From contig CAJUES010000024.1 of NCBI GenBank assembly GCA_910585765.1, positions 1 through 51,179 of the forward strand: 51,179 nucleotides of DNA. Direction: 5' to 3'. Below, one piece after another: positions 30,840 through 40,394 of this stretch; position 1 is the first letter of the stretch; the number at the start of each line of letters is the position of its first letter. The stretch is from an uncultured Lachnospiraceae bacterium. GTDB taxonomy: Bacteria; Bacillota; Clostridia; Lachnospirales; Lachnospiraceae. A program made the translations under genes and the position numbers. Under the pieces are notes generated by a model. That model saw only the letters and a list, made by a program, of their open reading frames with translations, made no database searches and had not been told where the DNA came from.

Positions 30840-33044
30840 ATGATATCATACAATGAAAAAGAGCGTGTGTTCAAGCTGGACACACCAGGCACATCCTATA
30901 TGATCGGGATCGTGGATGAGGAAAACTTTGTCGGACATATTTATTATGGAAAGAAATTGAAGGAAGCGGAGGCGGCCTATCTGATGCGGACGGGGGAGCC
31001 GCCGTTCGTTCCGGGCAGAAACAACAGGGAGCGCTGTTCTTTTTATGACTGTTTTCCCTTCGAGTACCCTTCGAACGGACTGGGCGATTTCAGGGAGGGC
31101 TGCATCAGTGTGCGGACGGCGGACGGGCATGTGGGGAGCGTGCTCTCCTACGTGTCGCATGAGATCGTTCAGGGAAAGCCGGCGCTTGAGGGACTGCCGG
31201 CGACATTCGGCACTGACGAGGAGTGCGAGACGCTGCGGCTGGTCTGCGAGGACAAGTATATAAATATGCAGGTCGAACTGCTCTACACGGTATTTCAGGA
31301 CACCGACGTGATCACGAGGAGCGTGCGGGTGACAAACACGGGCAGTGCGCATTTTTATCTGACCAGGGTGTACTCGGCGTGTATCGACATGGACAACAGG
31401 GATTACGACATGGTGTCCCTGCACGGAAGCTGGGCGAGGGAGCGCCACATCCAGAGAAAGGCGCTGGGGTACGGCATTCAGAATGTCAGCTCGTTCCGCG
31501 GGGAGTCCAGCCACCAGGATCATCCGTTCCTGGCATTGGTGGATCGGAACACGACGCAGGAAAACGGCGAGATCTACGCGATGAATTTCGTGTACTCCGG
31601 CAATTTCCGCGCGCAGGCGGAAGTGTCGCAGTTTGACAGCGTGCGCATGACGATGGGGATCCACCCTGAGAATTTCTGCTGGAAGCTCGAGGGCGGCGAG
31701 AGCTTCCAGGCGCCGGAGGTTGTCATGGTCTACACGGACAAGGGATTCGATGCGATGACGGGTGCGTTCCACAGACTGTACAGGAAGCATCTGATCCGCG
31801 GGGCGTACAAGGACAAAAAGAGACCGATCCTCATCAACAACTGGGAGGCGACGTATTTTGAGTTCGACACACAGAAGCTGCTGTCCATCGCGAAAGAGGC
31901 GTCGAAGCTCGGCATCGAGATGCTCGTCATGGACGACGGGTGGTTCGGCGCGCGCAGCAGCGACAACTGTGCGCTGGGCGACTGGAAGGTCAACGAGGAA
32001 AAAATAACGGGTGGTCTGAAATGTCTGGTGGACGAGGTCAACAAGCTCGGCATGAAGTTCGGCATCTGGTTTGAGCCGGAGATGATCTCCCCGGATTCCG
32101 ACCTGTACAGGGCGCACCCGGACTGGGCGATCGCGATCCCGGGGAGACCGGGCACGGAGTCGAGGCAGCAGTTCGTGCTCGACCTGTCGAGACAGGAGGT
32201 CGTCGACTGTATCTACGATCAGGTGGCGTCTGTGCTGAGGAGCGCGAACATCGAGTATGTGAAATGGGATATGAACAGGCAGCTTACGAACATCGGAAGC
32301 TGCGGGCTGCCGGCGGACAGACAGGGCGAGCTCTATCACCGCTACGTGCTCGCAGTCTACCAGATGCAGGACAGACTGACGAGGGAATTCCCGCATCTGC
32401 TGCTCGAGAACTGCTCCGGCGGCGGCGCGCGCTTTGATCCGGGCATGCTGTATTTCAGTCCGCAGATCTGGTGTTCGGACGACACGGATGCGGTGGAGCG
32501 CCTCGAGATCCAGGAGGGAACGGCGCTGATCTACCCGCTGTCCACGATGGGAGCGCACGTGTCAGACTGCCCGAACCATGCATTGGGGCGCGTGACGCCT
32601 TTTGAGACGCGCGGCATCGTGGCGCTCGCGGGGACATTCGGCTATGAGCTTGACGTGACTAAGATCCCGCAGGAGGACCGGGATATGATACCCGCCCAGG
32701 TTGCGATGTACCATAAGTACAACGATCTGGTCAGGGAGGGCGATTACTACCGCATCGCGTCCTACGCGCAGAACCACCGGTACGACTGCTGGCAGGTCGT
32801 GAGTGCGGATCAAAAACAGTCGCTTGTCACTTTCGTGCAGGTTCTGAACCGGGTGAACTTTAAGTCGAGACGTATTCTGCTCAAAGGGCTCGACGCCGGG
32901 AAGCGGTATCATGTCGTGTTTGAAAATGACGAGAATGTGGAGGACAGGATCTACAGCGGAGATACACTGATGAAGGCGGGGCTGCTCGTGCCGAATCCGT
33001 GGGGGGATTTCAGGGCGCGCCTCATTTCGCTCACCGAGGTGTAG
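30840..33044 (+). CDS. alpha-galactosidase, GH36
   Basis: Retaining exo-alpha-galactosidase, 734 residues, no signal peptide, so it acts in the cytoplasm on imported raffinose-type or galactomannan oligosaccharides. An N-terminal beta-sandwich (~1-330) precedes the TIM barrel. Typical segments are NNWEATYFEF, MLVMDDGWFGAR, the nucleophile Asp477 in KWDMNR, CSGGGARFDPGML and the acid/base region CSDDTDAVERL (Asp547/548). GGGAAGGGAG precedes the ATG. It is followed after 59 bases by a LacI regulator and then by the mannan import and breakdown genes, so removal of galactose branches from mannan fragments is the likely job. Confidence 0.95.
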   Translation: MISYNEKERVFKLDTPGTSYMIGIVDEENFVGHIYYGKKLKEAEAAYLMRTGEPPFVPGRNNRERCSFYDCFPFEYPSNGLGDFREGCISVRTADGHVGSVLSYVSHEIVQGKPALEGLPATFGTDEECETLRLVCEDKYINMQVELLYTVFQDTDVITRSVRVTNTGSAHFYLTRVYSACIDMDNRDYDMVSLHGSWARERHIQRKALGYGIQNVSSFRGESSHQDHPFLALVDRNTTQENGEIYAMNFVYSGNFRAQAEVSQFDSVRMTMGIHPENFCWKLEGGESFQAPEVVMVYTDKGFDAMTGAFHRLYRKHLIRGAYKDKKRPILINNWEATYFEFDTQKLLSIAKEASKLGIEMLVMDDGWFGARSSDNCALGDWKVNEEKITGGLKCLVDEVNKLGMKFGIWFEPEMISPDSDLYRAHPDWAIAIPGRPGTESRQQFVLDLSRQEVVDCIYDQVASVLRSANIEYVKWDMNRQLTNIGSCGLPADRQGELYHRYVLAVYQMQDRLTREFPHLLLENCSGGGARFDPGMLYFSPQIWCSDDTDAVERLEIQEGTALIYPLSTMGAHVSDCPNHALGRVTPFETRGIVALAGTFGYELDVTKIPQEDRDMIPAQVAMYHKYNDLVREGDYYRIASYAQNHRYDCWQVVSADQKQSLVTFVQVLNRVNFKSRRILLKGLDAGKRYHVVFENDENVEDRIYSGDTLMKAGLLVPNPWGDFRARLISLTEV

Positions 33045-33103
33045 CGGTTGTGCGGCAGCGTGGTATGCTGCCGGTGTGAGTATAGATACAGGGAGTGATA
33101 GAG

Positions 33104-34126
33104 ATGGTTAAAGCGGTAAAGCTTGCGGATATAGCAGAGAAGGTGGGGGTCAGCGTCGTCACCGTGTCGAAGGCTCTGTCGGGTCAGAAGGGAGTCAGCG
33201 AGGAGATGCGCGCCAGGATCAAGGAGCTTGCGGACGAGATGGGCTACACGCCGATCCACACAGCGCAGGCGGGGAGGAGCAGGTCGTACACGGTCGGAGT
33301 GGTCACGTTCGAGACATACTTCACGCGCTTTGCGTCGTTTTACTGGAAAATGTATCAGGAGCTCGCGACGCGCGCGGTCAAGAAGAACTGCTTTTCCATG
33401 CTGGAGGTCATATCCAGCTATGATGAGGACAATCTTGTCTGGCCCAAGCTGATAACGGAGAATCAGAAGATCGATGGGATCATTGTGATCGGGAGACCGA
33501 AACAGAGCTATCTGAAGATGCTCTACCAGAACAAGAAGATACCGATGGTGTTCATGGACTTCTATGACGACGAGGAGATTGTAGACTCGGTCGTATCGGC
33601 GAGCTTTAACGGCATGTACCGCATGACGGACTATCTGATCAAGAACGGGCACACGAAAGTGGGGTTTGTCGGGAGCGTGATGTACACGGAGAGTATCACG
33701 GACCGGTATTTTGGCTACTGCAAGGCGCTGATGGAGCACGGCATCGAGGTGCGCCAGGACTGGGTCATCAGGGACCGCGATTACAGCGACGGCGTGATCG
33801 GCATAGAGTACAAACTGCAGCTGCCAAAGGAGATGCCCACGGCGTTTGTGTGCAATAATGATGTGACAGCCTATGCGCTGATCAGGCAGCTCGAGGAGCG
33901 CAACTATCATGTGCCCGAGGATATCTCGGTAGTGGGGTATGACGATTACCTGTACCCGGAGTACGGCGATTCCAGGATCACGACTTATCTGGTGGATATG
34001 GCGGAGATGTCAAAGATCGCGCTCTCGTGCGTCATCAGGCGCATCGAGAACGTCTCCATGAATGCCAGCGTGCACATCGTGAACGGAAGGATCATAGAGC
34101 GCACGAGCGTCAAAAAAATAAATTAG
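33104..34126 (+). CDS. LacI-family regulator, probably of the mannan locus
   Basis: A 340-residue regulator. HTH: VKLADIAEKVGVSVVTVSKA at the N-terminus, followed by LSGQKGVSEEMRARI. The effector domain begins near residue 60 and includes SVVGYDDYLYPEY near the end, as in sugar-responsive LacI proteins. ATG 33104 has GGGAG upstream; GTG 33095 is an alternative. It lies between GH36 and the ABC importer and converges with an AraC gene, overlapping by 4 bases. Likely ligand is a manno- or galacto-oligosaccharide, by context only. Confidence 0.9.
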   Translation: MVKAVKLADIAEKVGVSVVTVSKALSGQKGVSEEMRARIKELADEMGYTPIHTAQAGRSRSYTVGVVTFETYFTRFASFYWKMYQELATRAVKKNCFSMLEVISSYDEDNLVWPKLITENQKIDGIIVIGRPKQSYLKMLYQNKKIPMVFMDFYDDEEIVDSVVSASFNGMYRMTDYLIKNGHTKVGFVGSVMYTESITDRYFGYCKALMEHGIEVRQDWVIRDRDYSDGVIGIEYKLQLPKEMPTAFVCNNDVTAYALIRQLEERNYHVPEDISVVGYDDYLYPEYGDSRITTYLVDMAEMSKIALSCVIRRIENVSMNASVHIVNGRIIERTSVKKIN

Positions 34127-35043
34127 TCGATGACCGGTGTTTCCCTGCGGTAAGTGAGCGGGGTGACACCGGTTTTTTCTTTGAAGAGGCGGATAAAGTG
34201 GTTGGGGTTCTCGATGCCCACCATCTGGCTGATATCCACGATCTTCTCATCCGTGTTCAGCAGCAGTTCTTTTGCCCTCTCGATCCGCATCCTGTTCAGG
34301 TACTGTATCGGTGTGTACTTATAATATTTTGCAAATTCGCGGCACAGGCGGAACTTGTTGACGCCGTACTCGAGGGCGAGCTCGTCGAGCGAGTACGGCT
34401 TCTGGTACGCGGCGGTGAAACGCCGGTGCATATCGGCGATGTAGGATGGGACGTGATAGGAGCCCGTCTGCTCGACCGCGCGCGCCAGGTAGAGCTGCGT
34501 GAAGAGATTGACGAGATCGCGCGAGCGCATCATGCCGTGGATCTCCGTGTCGATATTGTTTCTTAATACCTGTTCCCATGCCGCCAGGACATCGGAGTAC
34601 CTGTCGAGCCTGTAGATGAAATTGCCGAGAAGGTATATTTTTTGCAGGTAGCATTCGAGGATGGCGGTGGTCACAAAACAGATCGTGTAATCCCAGATAT
34701 TGTGCTGGCAGACCAGTTTGTGGTTCCTGCGGCAGTCTATGAGCGCGAGCGTCCCTCTTGTGAGGTCATATCCCGCGTTGATTCCGTTATTGTTTTCAAA
34801 ATACACCCTTCCGGCGCCGCTTGTGGTGTGCACGATGCAGAGCGCGTTGAGATTTGCCGCCTCGTAGGAGAACGGCGACGTGACGGACACGGTTTTGTGG
34901 CACAGTTCATAGGGGAGTGCGTCACAGAAATCGTAATCCCTGCAGTATGCGTCCGCAAAATAATCGGACAGGGAAAAGCGGTTGCTCGTCTCGGAGGAGA
35001 TCAGGCAGCTGAAAAATTCCGAGGAAAATAATTTTTGTGTCAT
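34123..35043 (-). CDS. AraC-family transcriptional regulator
   Basis: A 306-residue regulator with an N-terminal cupin-like sensing domain (~residues 50-150) and a C-terminal double HTH (~205-300): YSLDELALEYGVNKFRLCRE, then IVDISQMVGIENPNHFIRLF. The end, GVTPLTYRRE, is the standard AraC finish. AAAGGAG lies 8 bases before the start. It is divergent from the ABC importer operon with a 449-base AT-rich region between, the expected place for its binding sites. It probably activates mannan transport and breakdown genes in response to an oligosaccharide. Confidence 0.9.
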   Translation of the reverse strand: MTQKLFSSEFFSCLISSETSNRFSLSDYFADAYCRDYDFCDALPYELCHKTVSVTSPFSYEAANLNALCIVHTTSGAGRVYFENNNGINAGYDLTRGTLALIDCRRNHKLVCQHNIWDYTICFVTTAILECYLQKIYLLGNFIYRLDRYSDVLAAWEQVLRNNIDTEIHGMMRSRDLVNLFTQLYLARAVEQTGSYHVPSYIADMHRRFTAAYQKPYSLDELALEYGVNKFRLCREFAKYYKYTPIQYLNRMRIERAKELLLNTDEKIVDISQMVGIENPNHFIRLFKEKTGVTPLTYRRETPVID

Positions 35044-35492
35044 TTGTCACACTCCTTTGAGAAATGAACGCAGTGTGCTGCCGGCGCGGCTGTCCGGGAT
35101 GCAAGATCTGCACAGCGGGCAGGCGGCAGGTTGATAGGTTATCACCATTATAGGGCTTTGCGGACAGGAAATCAAGAAAAGAATACAAATGTAAATAAAT
35201 GAATATAAAATGTGAAAAAATAAATACGGTTCATAGAATAGAGTAATTATATAATGTAAATTTAAGTTATTTTAGTTAAAATATTAAAAATAAATAGGCA
35301 TTATTTATAAAAATGACTAATCAAAATTGTTAAAATAGAGGAAATGACGAAGAATCTCAATAATTGGATATGATATGCAATTATAAGTAGTGATTAAATA
35401 TATGATTTAATTTAAACTAAAAACAAGTTAACAAACGGCGTTGACTTTAGTTAAGGGAAACTAAAAACAAATTTTAAAGGGAGGTTCCATCA
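35044..35492. promoter_or_regulatory. AT-rich control region between araC-type and ABC importer genes
   Basis: 449 bases without a gene. Near the importer, TTTAGTT (35446-35452) and AACTAAA (35459-35465) form an inverted repeat spaced by AAGGGA, just upstream of the ribosome binding site. ATTTTA-GT-TAAAAT is another near-palindrome around 35273-35286. Several loose ACTAAAA motifs recur. These are candidate operators for the adjacent LacI or AraC proteins. No single convincing -35/-10 pair could be chosen. Confidence 0.5.
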
Positions 35493-36968
35493 ATGAAATT
35501 AAAGAGACTCATGGCACTCGGTATGGCTGCGGTTATGACAATGTCCTTGACAGCGTGCGGCGGTTCCGGCGACAAACCGACAGGCGGCAGCACGGAGACA
35601 GACAACACGACTGCATCAAACGACAGCGCGCCGGCAGACAGCACGGCGGCAGGCAGCGATGCGGCGGACGGCAGCGATGCGGCGGACGGTGCACAGACAG
35701 AGACCGGCATACCGACGATCGACAAGATCAATGTCGGCGAGGATTACAAGGATCTTACGGCATCGATCAAGATTCTGACGAACAGAACAGATATTGTAGA
35801 TACAGTCTATGCAGGTTATGCGGATCAGTTTATGGAGCTTTATCCAAATATCTCTGTCGAGTATGAGGCAGTTACAGATTATGAGGAGGCGGTAACGCTC
35901 CGGCTGACAGCAGGTGGATGGGGCGACATCATGTTCATTCCGACATCCGTGCCAAAGAATGAGCTGTCAACTTATTTTATGCCTCTTGGCGACTACAATA
36001 CCCTGGATCAGATTTACAACTTCGTCGATGAGAAGACATTTGAGGGCAATGTATACGGGATCGCAAACGGCGGTACAGCAGGCGGTATCGCATACAACAA
36101 GAGAATCTGGGAAGACGCAGGCATCACAGAAATGCCAAAGACTCCCGATGAGTTCCTCGAAGATCTGCAGAAGATCAAGGACAACACAGACGCAGTGCCC
36201 CTTTATACAAATTTCTCTGCGGGATGGACGATGGGGGCATGGGATCAGTACATAGAGTGTGCGGCGACTGGAGATCCCGATTTCCATAACAACCTGCCAC
36301 ACATGAAGGATCCGTTTGCAAAGCGGGACGATATGACAGGACCCTATGCAGTGTACTATGTGCTCTACGAGTCTGTAGCACGCAAACTGGTGGAAGAGGA
36401 TCCGGCAAGTTCAGACTGGGAGTCCTCTAAGGGTGCGATCAACAGAGGGGAGATCGCTACCATGGTGCTCGGCTCATGGGCTGTAAACCAGTTCAAGGAA
36501 GCCGGTGACAATCCGGACGACATCGGATATATGCCGTTCCCGATCACTGTCAATGGCAAGCAGTATGCAGGTTCAGGTGGAAACTATGGGTACGGTATCA
36601 ACAAGGATGCATCAGACGACAACAAGATCGCTTCCATGCTGTATGTCAAGTGGCTGATCGAGGAATCACCGATGTTCCTTGACGAGGGAAGTATTCCTGC
36701 GCGCAAGGACGGCGAGTTCCCCGCTGTGTTGGAGGCATTTGACGGTGTGGAGCTGATCGCCAACAGTCCTGCTCCTGACGGGGAGGAAGATCTGTTTGAT
36801 GATGTGAACAACGAGAGCGAGGTTGGCATCAACAACAACGACTATCCTGACTGTGAGATCCTTGAGGCAGCGCTTTACGGCACGAGAACACTTGACGATA
36901 TCATGGCAGAATGGAATGAGAAGTGGTCGGCAGCCCAGGAGTCACTTGGTGTGGAAGTAAATAAATAG
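35493..36968 (+). CDS. ABC sugar-binding lipoprotein (family 1 solute-binding protein)
   Basis: Extracellular receptor of the importer, 491 residues. Type II signal peptide with lipobox LTAC (Cys22). Residues ~25-70 are a flexible linker rich in Gly, Ser, Asp, Ala, partly made by a perfect 18-bp tandem duplication (35652-35687). The mature domain has the family 1 features: KILTNRTDIVDTVYAGYADQ, LRLTAGGWGDIMFIP, NGGTAGGIAYNKRIWEDAGI and GSWAVNQFKEAG. GGGAGG precedes the ATG. The following hairpin and two permease genes complete the transporter, except for the ATPase, which is not encoded nearby and is often shared (MsmK-type). Context suggests manno-oligosaccharide binding. Confidence 0.93.
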   Translation: MKLKRLMALGMAAVMTMSLTACGGSGDKPTGGSTETDNTTASNDSAPADSTAAGSDAADGSDAADGAQTETGIPTIDKINVGEDYKDLTASIKILTNRTDIVDTVYAGYADQFMELYPNISVEYEAVTDYEEAVTLRLTAGGWGDIMFIPTSVPKNELSTYFMPLGDYNTLDQIYNFVDEKTFEGNVYGIANGGTAGGIAYNKRIWEDAGITEMPKTPDEFLEDLQKIKDNTDAVPLYTNFSAGWTMGAWDQYIECAATGDPDFHNNLPHMKDPFAKRDDMTGPYAVYYVLYESVARKLVEEDPASSDWESSKGAINRGEIATMVLGSWAVNQFKEAGDNPDDIGYMPFPITVNGKQYAGSGGNYGYGINKDASDDNKIASMLYVKWLIEESPMFLDEGSIPARKDGEFPAVLEAFDGVELIANSPAPDGEEDLFDDVNNESEVGINNNDYPDCEILEAALYGTRTLDDIMAEWNEKWSAAQESLGVEVNK

Positions 36969-36982
36969 AGCAGTAGTTACCT

Positions 36983-37024
36983 GCCAGGGCAGATGGCTGT
37001 ATCCAGATCTGCCCTGGCTTTATT
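36983..37024 (+). terminator. stem-loop after the binding-protein gene
   Basis: GCCAGGGCAGAT (36983-36994) pairs perfectly with ATCTGCCCTGGC (37007-37018), followed by TTTATT. Such hairpins after binding-protein genes commonly give partial termination or mRNA protection, so that the receptor is made in excess over the permeases. Confidence 0.8.
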
Positions 37025-37093
37025 GCACACGGGGATTCAAGTCGGTGTATTGGCGGGAAAGATCCCATACTGAATAAATATAGGAGAAGTAAT

Positions 37094-38056
37094 ATGGGAA
37101 AAGAGGGAAAAACTTTTAAAGAATGGTTCGGAAGCAGAAAAGTTCAAAGGTACCTTGTTATTTTTACTTTTATGTTTTTGCCGTTGCTTTTACTGCTTAT
37201 GTTTACATATATTCCGTTTGGCAAGATGATACAGTTCAGCTTCTATAATATGAAATATATTGGAAAGCGCACTTTTGTCGGATGGAAGAATTATATTGAA
37301 GTGTTCAACCGCCCGGAAATTTTTAAGTCGCTGCTTGTCAGCGTCTACTACATGCTCGGTGGATTTGTCCAGCTTGCACTTGCATTGTTCTTCGCGACAA
37401 TGATGGTGTTCAAGGTAAAGGGCGAGTCCGTATTTAAGGCAGCAATGTTCTTTCCGTATCTGATTTCAGGTATTGCTATAGGTTTTATCTTCAAGTTTTT
37501 CTATGCGAGAGGATATGTGCTGGATTCGATCGTGGCGATGTTCGGAGTTGCTCCGGAAAATATTCCGATGTGGCTGCAGGACACAAAGATCAACAACATT
37601 TCTCTGGCGGCAACCTCCGTGTGGAGATACACAGGTCAGAATATGATCCTGTTCCTCGGCGCCATGATGTCCGTCGATTCCGATCTCTACGAGGCAGCTT
37701 CACTGGACGGTGCGAATAAATGGCATCAGTTCAAATATATCATTCTGCCGAGTATCAAATCCATTGTTGTTTTGAATATCATTTTGTCGATCAGTGGTTC
37801 CCTGAGTGCATTCGAACCTCCATATGTCATCACAAACGGTACGATGGGGACTGGTACATACTTCGTCATGATGAACAGGATCGCGCATGAGAACCAGAAA
37901 GTGGGACTTGCGAGTGCGATGGCGATCGTGCTGCTGCTGATCATCATCATCTTTACCGTGCTGCAGAAGCTGTTCTTCGCTTATGTGTTTGACAATGGGA
38001 CAGACGATGAATCCAAGGCGGCAGCCAGAAAAAGAAAAAAGCAGGCAAGACAATAG
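37094..38056 (+). CDS. ABC sugar permease, MalF/UgpA type
   Basis: A 320-residue inner-membrane permease with six predicted membrane helices (first at about residues 20-45, LVIFTFMFLPLLLLLMFTYI). The EAA loop that contacts the ATPase is DLYEAASLDGANKWHQFKYI. The C-terminus is strongly basic (AAARKRKKQARQ). GGAGAAG precedes the ATG. It lies 125 bases after the binding protein and 15 bases before the second permease, so they are one operon. Confidence 0.93.
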   Translation: MGKEGKTFKEWFGSRKVQRYLVIFTFMFLPLLLLLMFTYIPFGKMIQFSFYNMKYIGKRTFVGWKNYIEVFNRPEIFKSLLVSVYYMLGGFVQLALALFFATMMVFKVKGESVFKAAMFFPYLISGIAIGFIFKFFYARGYVLDSIVAMFGVAPENIPMWLQDTKINNISLAATSVWRYTGQNMILFLGAMMSVDSDLYEAASLDGANKWHQFKYIILPSIKSIVVLNIILSISGSLSAFEPPYVITNGTMGTGTYFVMMNRIAHENQKVGLASAMAIVLLLIIIIFTVLQKLFFAYVFDNGTDDESKAAARKRKKQARQ

Positions 38057-38071
38057 GAAGGGGTGCATGTG

Positions 38072-38926
38072 ATGAGCGAAATAAACGAAAAGAAAAGTAT
38101 AGGTAGTATAGCGTTTTCTATATTCAAATATCTGATGTTGATAGCAGGCTCGCTGGTTGCCGTGATACCCGTCTTTGTCTGTGTGTTCACGGCATTTAAG
38201 ACGGAGACAGAATACCAGAGTACTTCTCCGCTGACGCTGCCAAAGAGTTTCTTCTATCTGGAAAACTTCAAAGTCGCTTTCAAACAGGCGAATATGGCAC
38301 GCGGTTTTCTGAACACGGCGATCGTCCTGGTGGTTGTTCTGGTACTATCCGTTCTGATGGGATCCATGCTCGCGTATGTGCTGAACCGATTCAAATTTGT
38401 AGGAAATGGGCTGATCAGAAATCTGTTCATGTTTGCGGCACTGCTTCCTGGCATTGCGATGCAGGTCACGATCTACCAGATCATGAACGCCCTCGGACTG
38501 ATCAATCATCTGTACGGATATATGATCTGTCTAATGGGTACGGACATCATCTCGATCTACATTTTCCTGCAGTTTTTCGAAAATCTTCCAGTCTCGCTCG
38601 ACGAGTCTGCGATCATTGACGGCTGCACGTACTTCGGCGTGTTTTTCAAGATCCTGCTTCCGCTGCTGAAACCAGCGATCATGACATCTGTCGTTCTAAA
38701 AGGCGTGGGTGTGTACAATGAATACTATGCTTCCAGCCTGTATCTGCAGTCAAAGGAACTCAAGACGATTTCGACAGCTCTGTATACCTTTACGGGGCCT
38801 TATGGAAGCCAGTATAACTATATCTGTGCAGGTGTTCTGATCACGATCATACCGATCCTGGTGATTTTCCTCATATTCCAGAAGCAGGTGTACGGCGGTC
38901 TTGCAGCTGGTGCAGTCAAAGGGTAA
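38072..38926 (+). CDS. ABC sugar permease, MalG/UgpE type
   Basis: A 284-residue permease with six membrane helices; the EAA loop is VSLDESAIIDGCTYFGVFFK. ATG 38072 follows AGGAAGGGG by 8 bases; GTGs at 38063 and 38069 are in frame but less likely. It pairs with the upstream permease to form the channel of the oligosaccharide importer. The stop codon is followed by a 17-bp palindrome rather than a GC-rich terminator. Next gene is the epimerase, 198 bases further. Confidence 0.93.
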   Translation: MSEINEKKSIGSIAFSIFKYLMLIAGSLVAVIPVFVCVFTAFKTETEYQSTSPLTLPKSFFYLENFKVAFKQANMARGFLNTAIVLVVVLVLSVLMGSMLAYVLNRFKFVGNGLIRNLFMFAALLPGIAMQVTIYQIMNALGLINHLYGYMICLMGTDIISIYIFLQFFENLPVSLDESAIIDGCTYFGVFFKILLPLLKPAIMTSVVLKGVGVYNEYYASSLYLQSKELKTISTALYTFTGPYGSQYNYICAGVLITIIPILVIFLIFQKQVYGGLAAGAVKG

Positions 38927-38935
38927 AAACACTTA

Positions 38936-39102
38936 ATTTTTAACTTAAAAATACGGATCGAAATGAATGTGCTGTATCGTTTGTGCGGACAAAAGCGGTG
39001 CAGCATATTTTTATAGGAAAAAATGCACAAATACTTTTGGAATATTTCCTAATTGCACTTTAAGAGATTAAATGATAGGATAAATATAAGCTAAATTTAG
39101 CT
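38936..39102 (+). promoter_or_regulatory. palindromes upstream of the epimerase gene
   Basis: ATTTTTAA-C-TTAAAAAT (38936-38952) is a 17-bp perfect palindrome, and AGCTAAATTTAGCT (39089-39102) is a 14-bp perfect palindrome next to the ribosome binding site. Their AT-rich dyads resemble those before the importer. They are candidate regulator sites; a matched promoter was not identified with certainty. Confidence 0.5.
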
Positions 39103-39124
39103 ACTTAAATTTAGGAGGCTTGCT

Positions 39125-40360
39125 ATGGGTAACACAATGCAGGATAAAAAGCATTCAGAAATATATACACAAATGTGTTCGGAGGTGACGCAGCACCTCA
39201 CAGAGGATATCATACCCTTCTGGAAAAGTCTGAGGGACGATGAGAACGGCGGCTACACAGGGTTTGTCGGGTACGATCTGAAGGCGGACAGGAAGGCGGT
39301 CAGGGGCTGCATCCTCAACAGCCGCATCACCTGGTTTTTTGCCAATGCGTACACCCTCCTGAAAGACAGCAGCCTTCTTGAGGAGGCAGCCCACGGGTTT
39401 GCGTTCCTGAGAGATGTGTGCTGGGACAGGACAAACGGCGGGGTGTACTGGTCGGTCGGTCATGACGGGACGCCCGCGGAGACATTGAAGCACACATACA
39501 ACCAGGCTTTTTCGATCTATGCGCTGTCCTCCTATTACGAGGCATCAGGGGACAGGGAGGCACTTGATCTGGCGTACCGGCTCTGCGATATCATCGAGGG
39601 CAGGATGCGCGACGGATCGGGTTACAGGGAGGCGTTTGACGAGGCGTTCAACGAGATCGGCAACGACAAACTCTCGGAAAACGGCGTGATGGCATCCAGG
39701 ACGATGAACACGCTGCTCCATGTCTTCGAGGCGTACATAGAGCTTTACAGGGTCGATCGCGATGAGAAGGTAGCGGAGAAGATCAAGTGGATGATGGATA
39801 TCATCGCCACGAAGGTCTACAATCCCAAACTGCACCGCCAGGAGGTGTTTTTCGATGACAGGTGGCAGCCGATCATCGACCTGCACTCCTACGGGCACGA
39901 TATCGAGACGGCGTGGCTTGTGGACAGGGGGCTCGAGGTGCTTGGCGACGACGCGTGCGTGCGGCGGATGTCACCCATAACGCGCGATCTGACGCAGCAG
40001 GTTTACAAAACGGCGTTCAGGGACGCCTCTCTCGCCAACGAGTGCGAGAACGGTGTCGTGGATGACAGGCGCATCTGGTGGGTGCAGGCGGAGACGGTGG
40101 TGGGATTCCTCAATGCCTACGAAAAGACAGGGCGCGGGGAGTACCTCGGCGCGGCGCGGGACGTGTGGGGGTTCATCAGGGACCATCTGATCGACAGGCG
40201 CGACGGCTATGCGGCGGGCAGAGAGTGGTACTGGTGGGTGGGGGCGGACGGCACCCCGGCTGCGGGACAGCCGATCGTCGAGCCCTGGAAGTGCCCGTAT
40301 CACAATGGCAGAATGTGTTTTGAGGTGATCAGGAGACAGGAAATTTTGTCCAGGAAATAG
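39125..40360 (+). CDS. cellobiose/mannobiose 2-epimerase (AGE family)
   Basis: A 411-residue (alpha/alpha)6-barrel enzyme that converts beta-1,4-mannobiose to mannosyl-glucose (or cellobiose to glucosyl-mannose) by epimerising C2 of the reducing sugar. Family features: LNSRITWFFANAY, THG-like YWSVGHDGTPAE, KHTYNQAFSIYALSSYYEAS, MNTLLHVFEAYIELYR, SYGHDIETAWL and VDDRRIWWVQAETVVGFLNA. The His residues in KHTYNQ, GHDIE and near the C-terminus fit the active site. AGGAGG lies 6 bases before the ATG. The next gene encodes the phosphorylase that uses mannosyl-glucose, which strongly supports mannobiose as substrate. Confidence 0.92.
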   Translation: MGNTMQDKKHSEIYTQMCSEVTQHLTEDIIPFWKSLRDDENGGYTGFVGYDLKADRKAVRGCILNSRITWFFANAYTLLKDSSLLEEAAHGFAFLRDVCWDRTNGGVYWSVGHDGTPAETLKHTYNQAFSIYALSSYYEASGDREALDLAYRLCDIIEGRMRDGSGYREAFDEAFNEIGNDKLSENGVMASRTMNTLLHVFEAYIELYRVDRDEKVAEKIKWMMDIIATKVYNPKLHRQEVFFDDRWQPIIDLHSYGHDIETAWLVDRGLEVLGDDACVRRMSPITRDLTQQVYKTAFRDASLANECENGVVDDRRIWWVQAETVVGFLNAYEKTGRGEYLGAARDVWGFIRDHLIDRRDGYAAGREWYWWVGADGTPAAGQPIVEPWKCPYHNGRMCFEVIRRQEILSRK

Positions 40361-40394
40361 CCCGAGGGCTGTTGCTGGTGTGGAGGTTAAAGCG

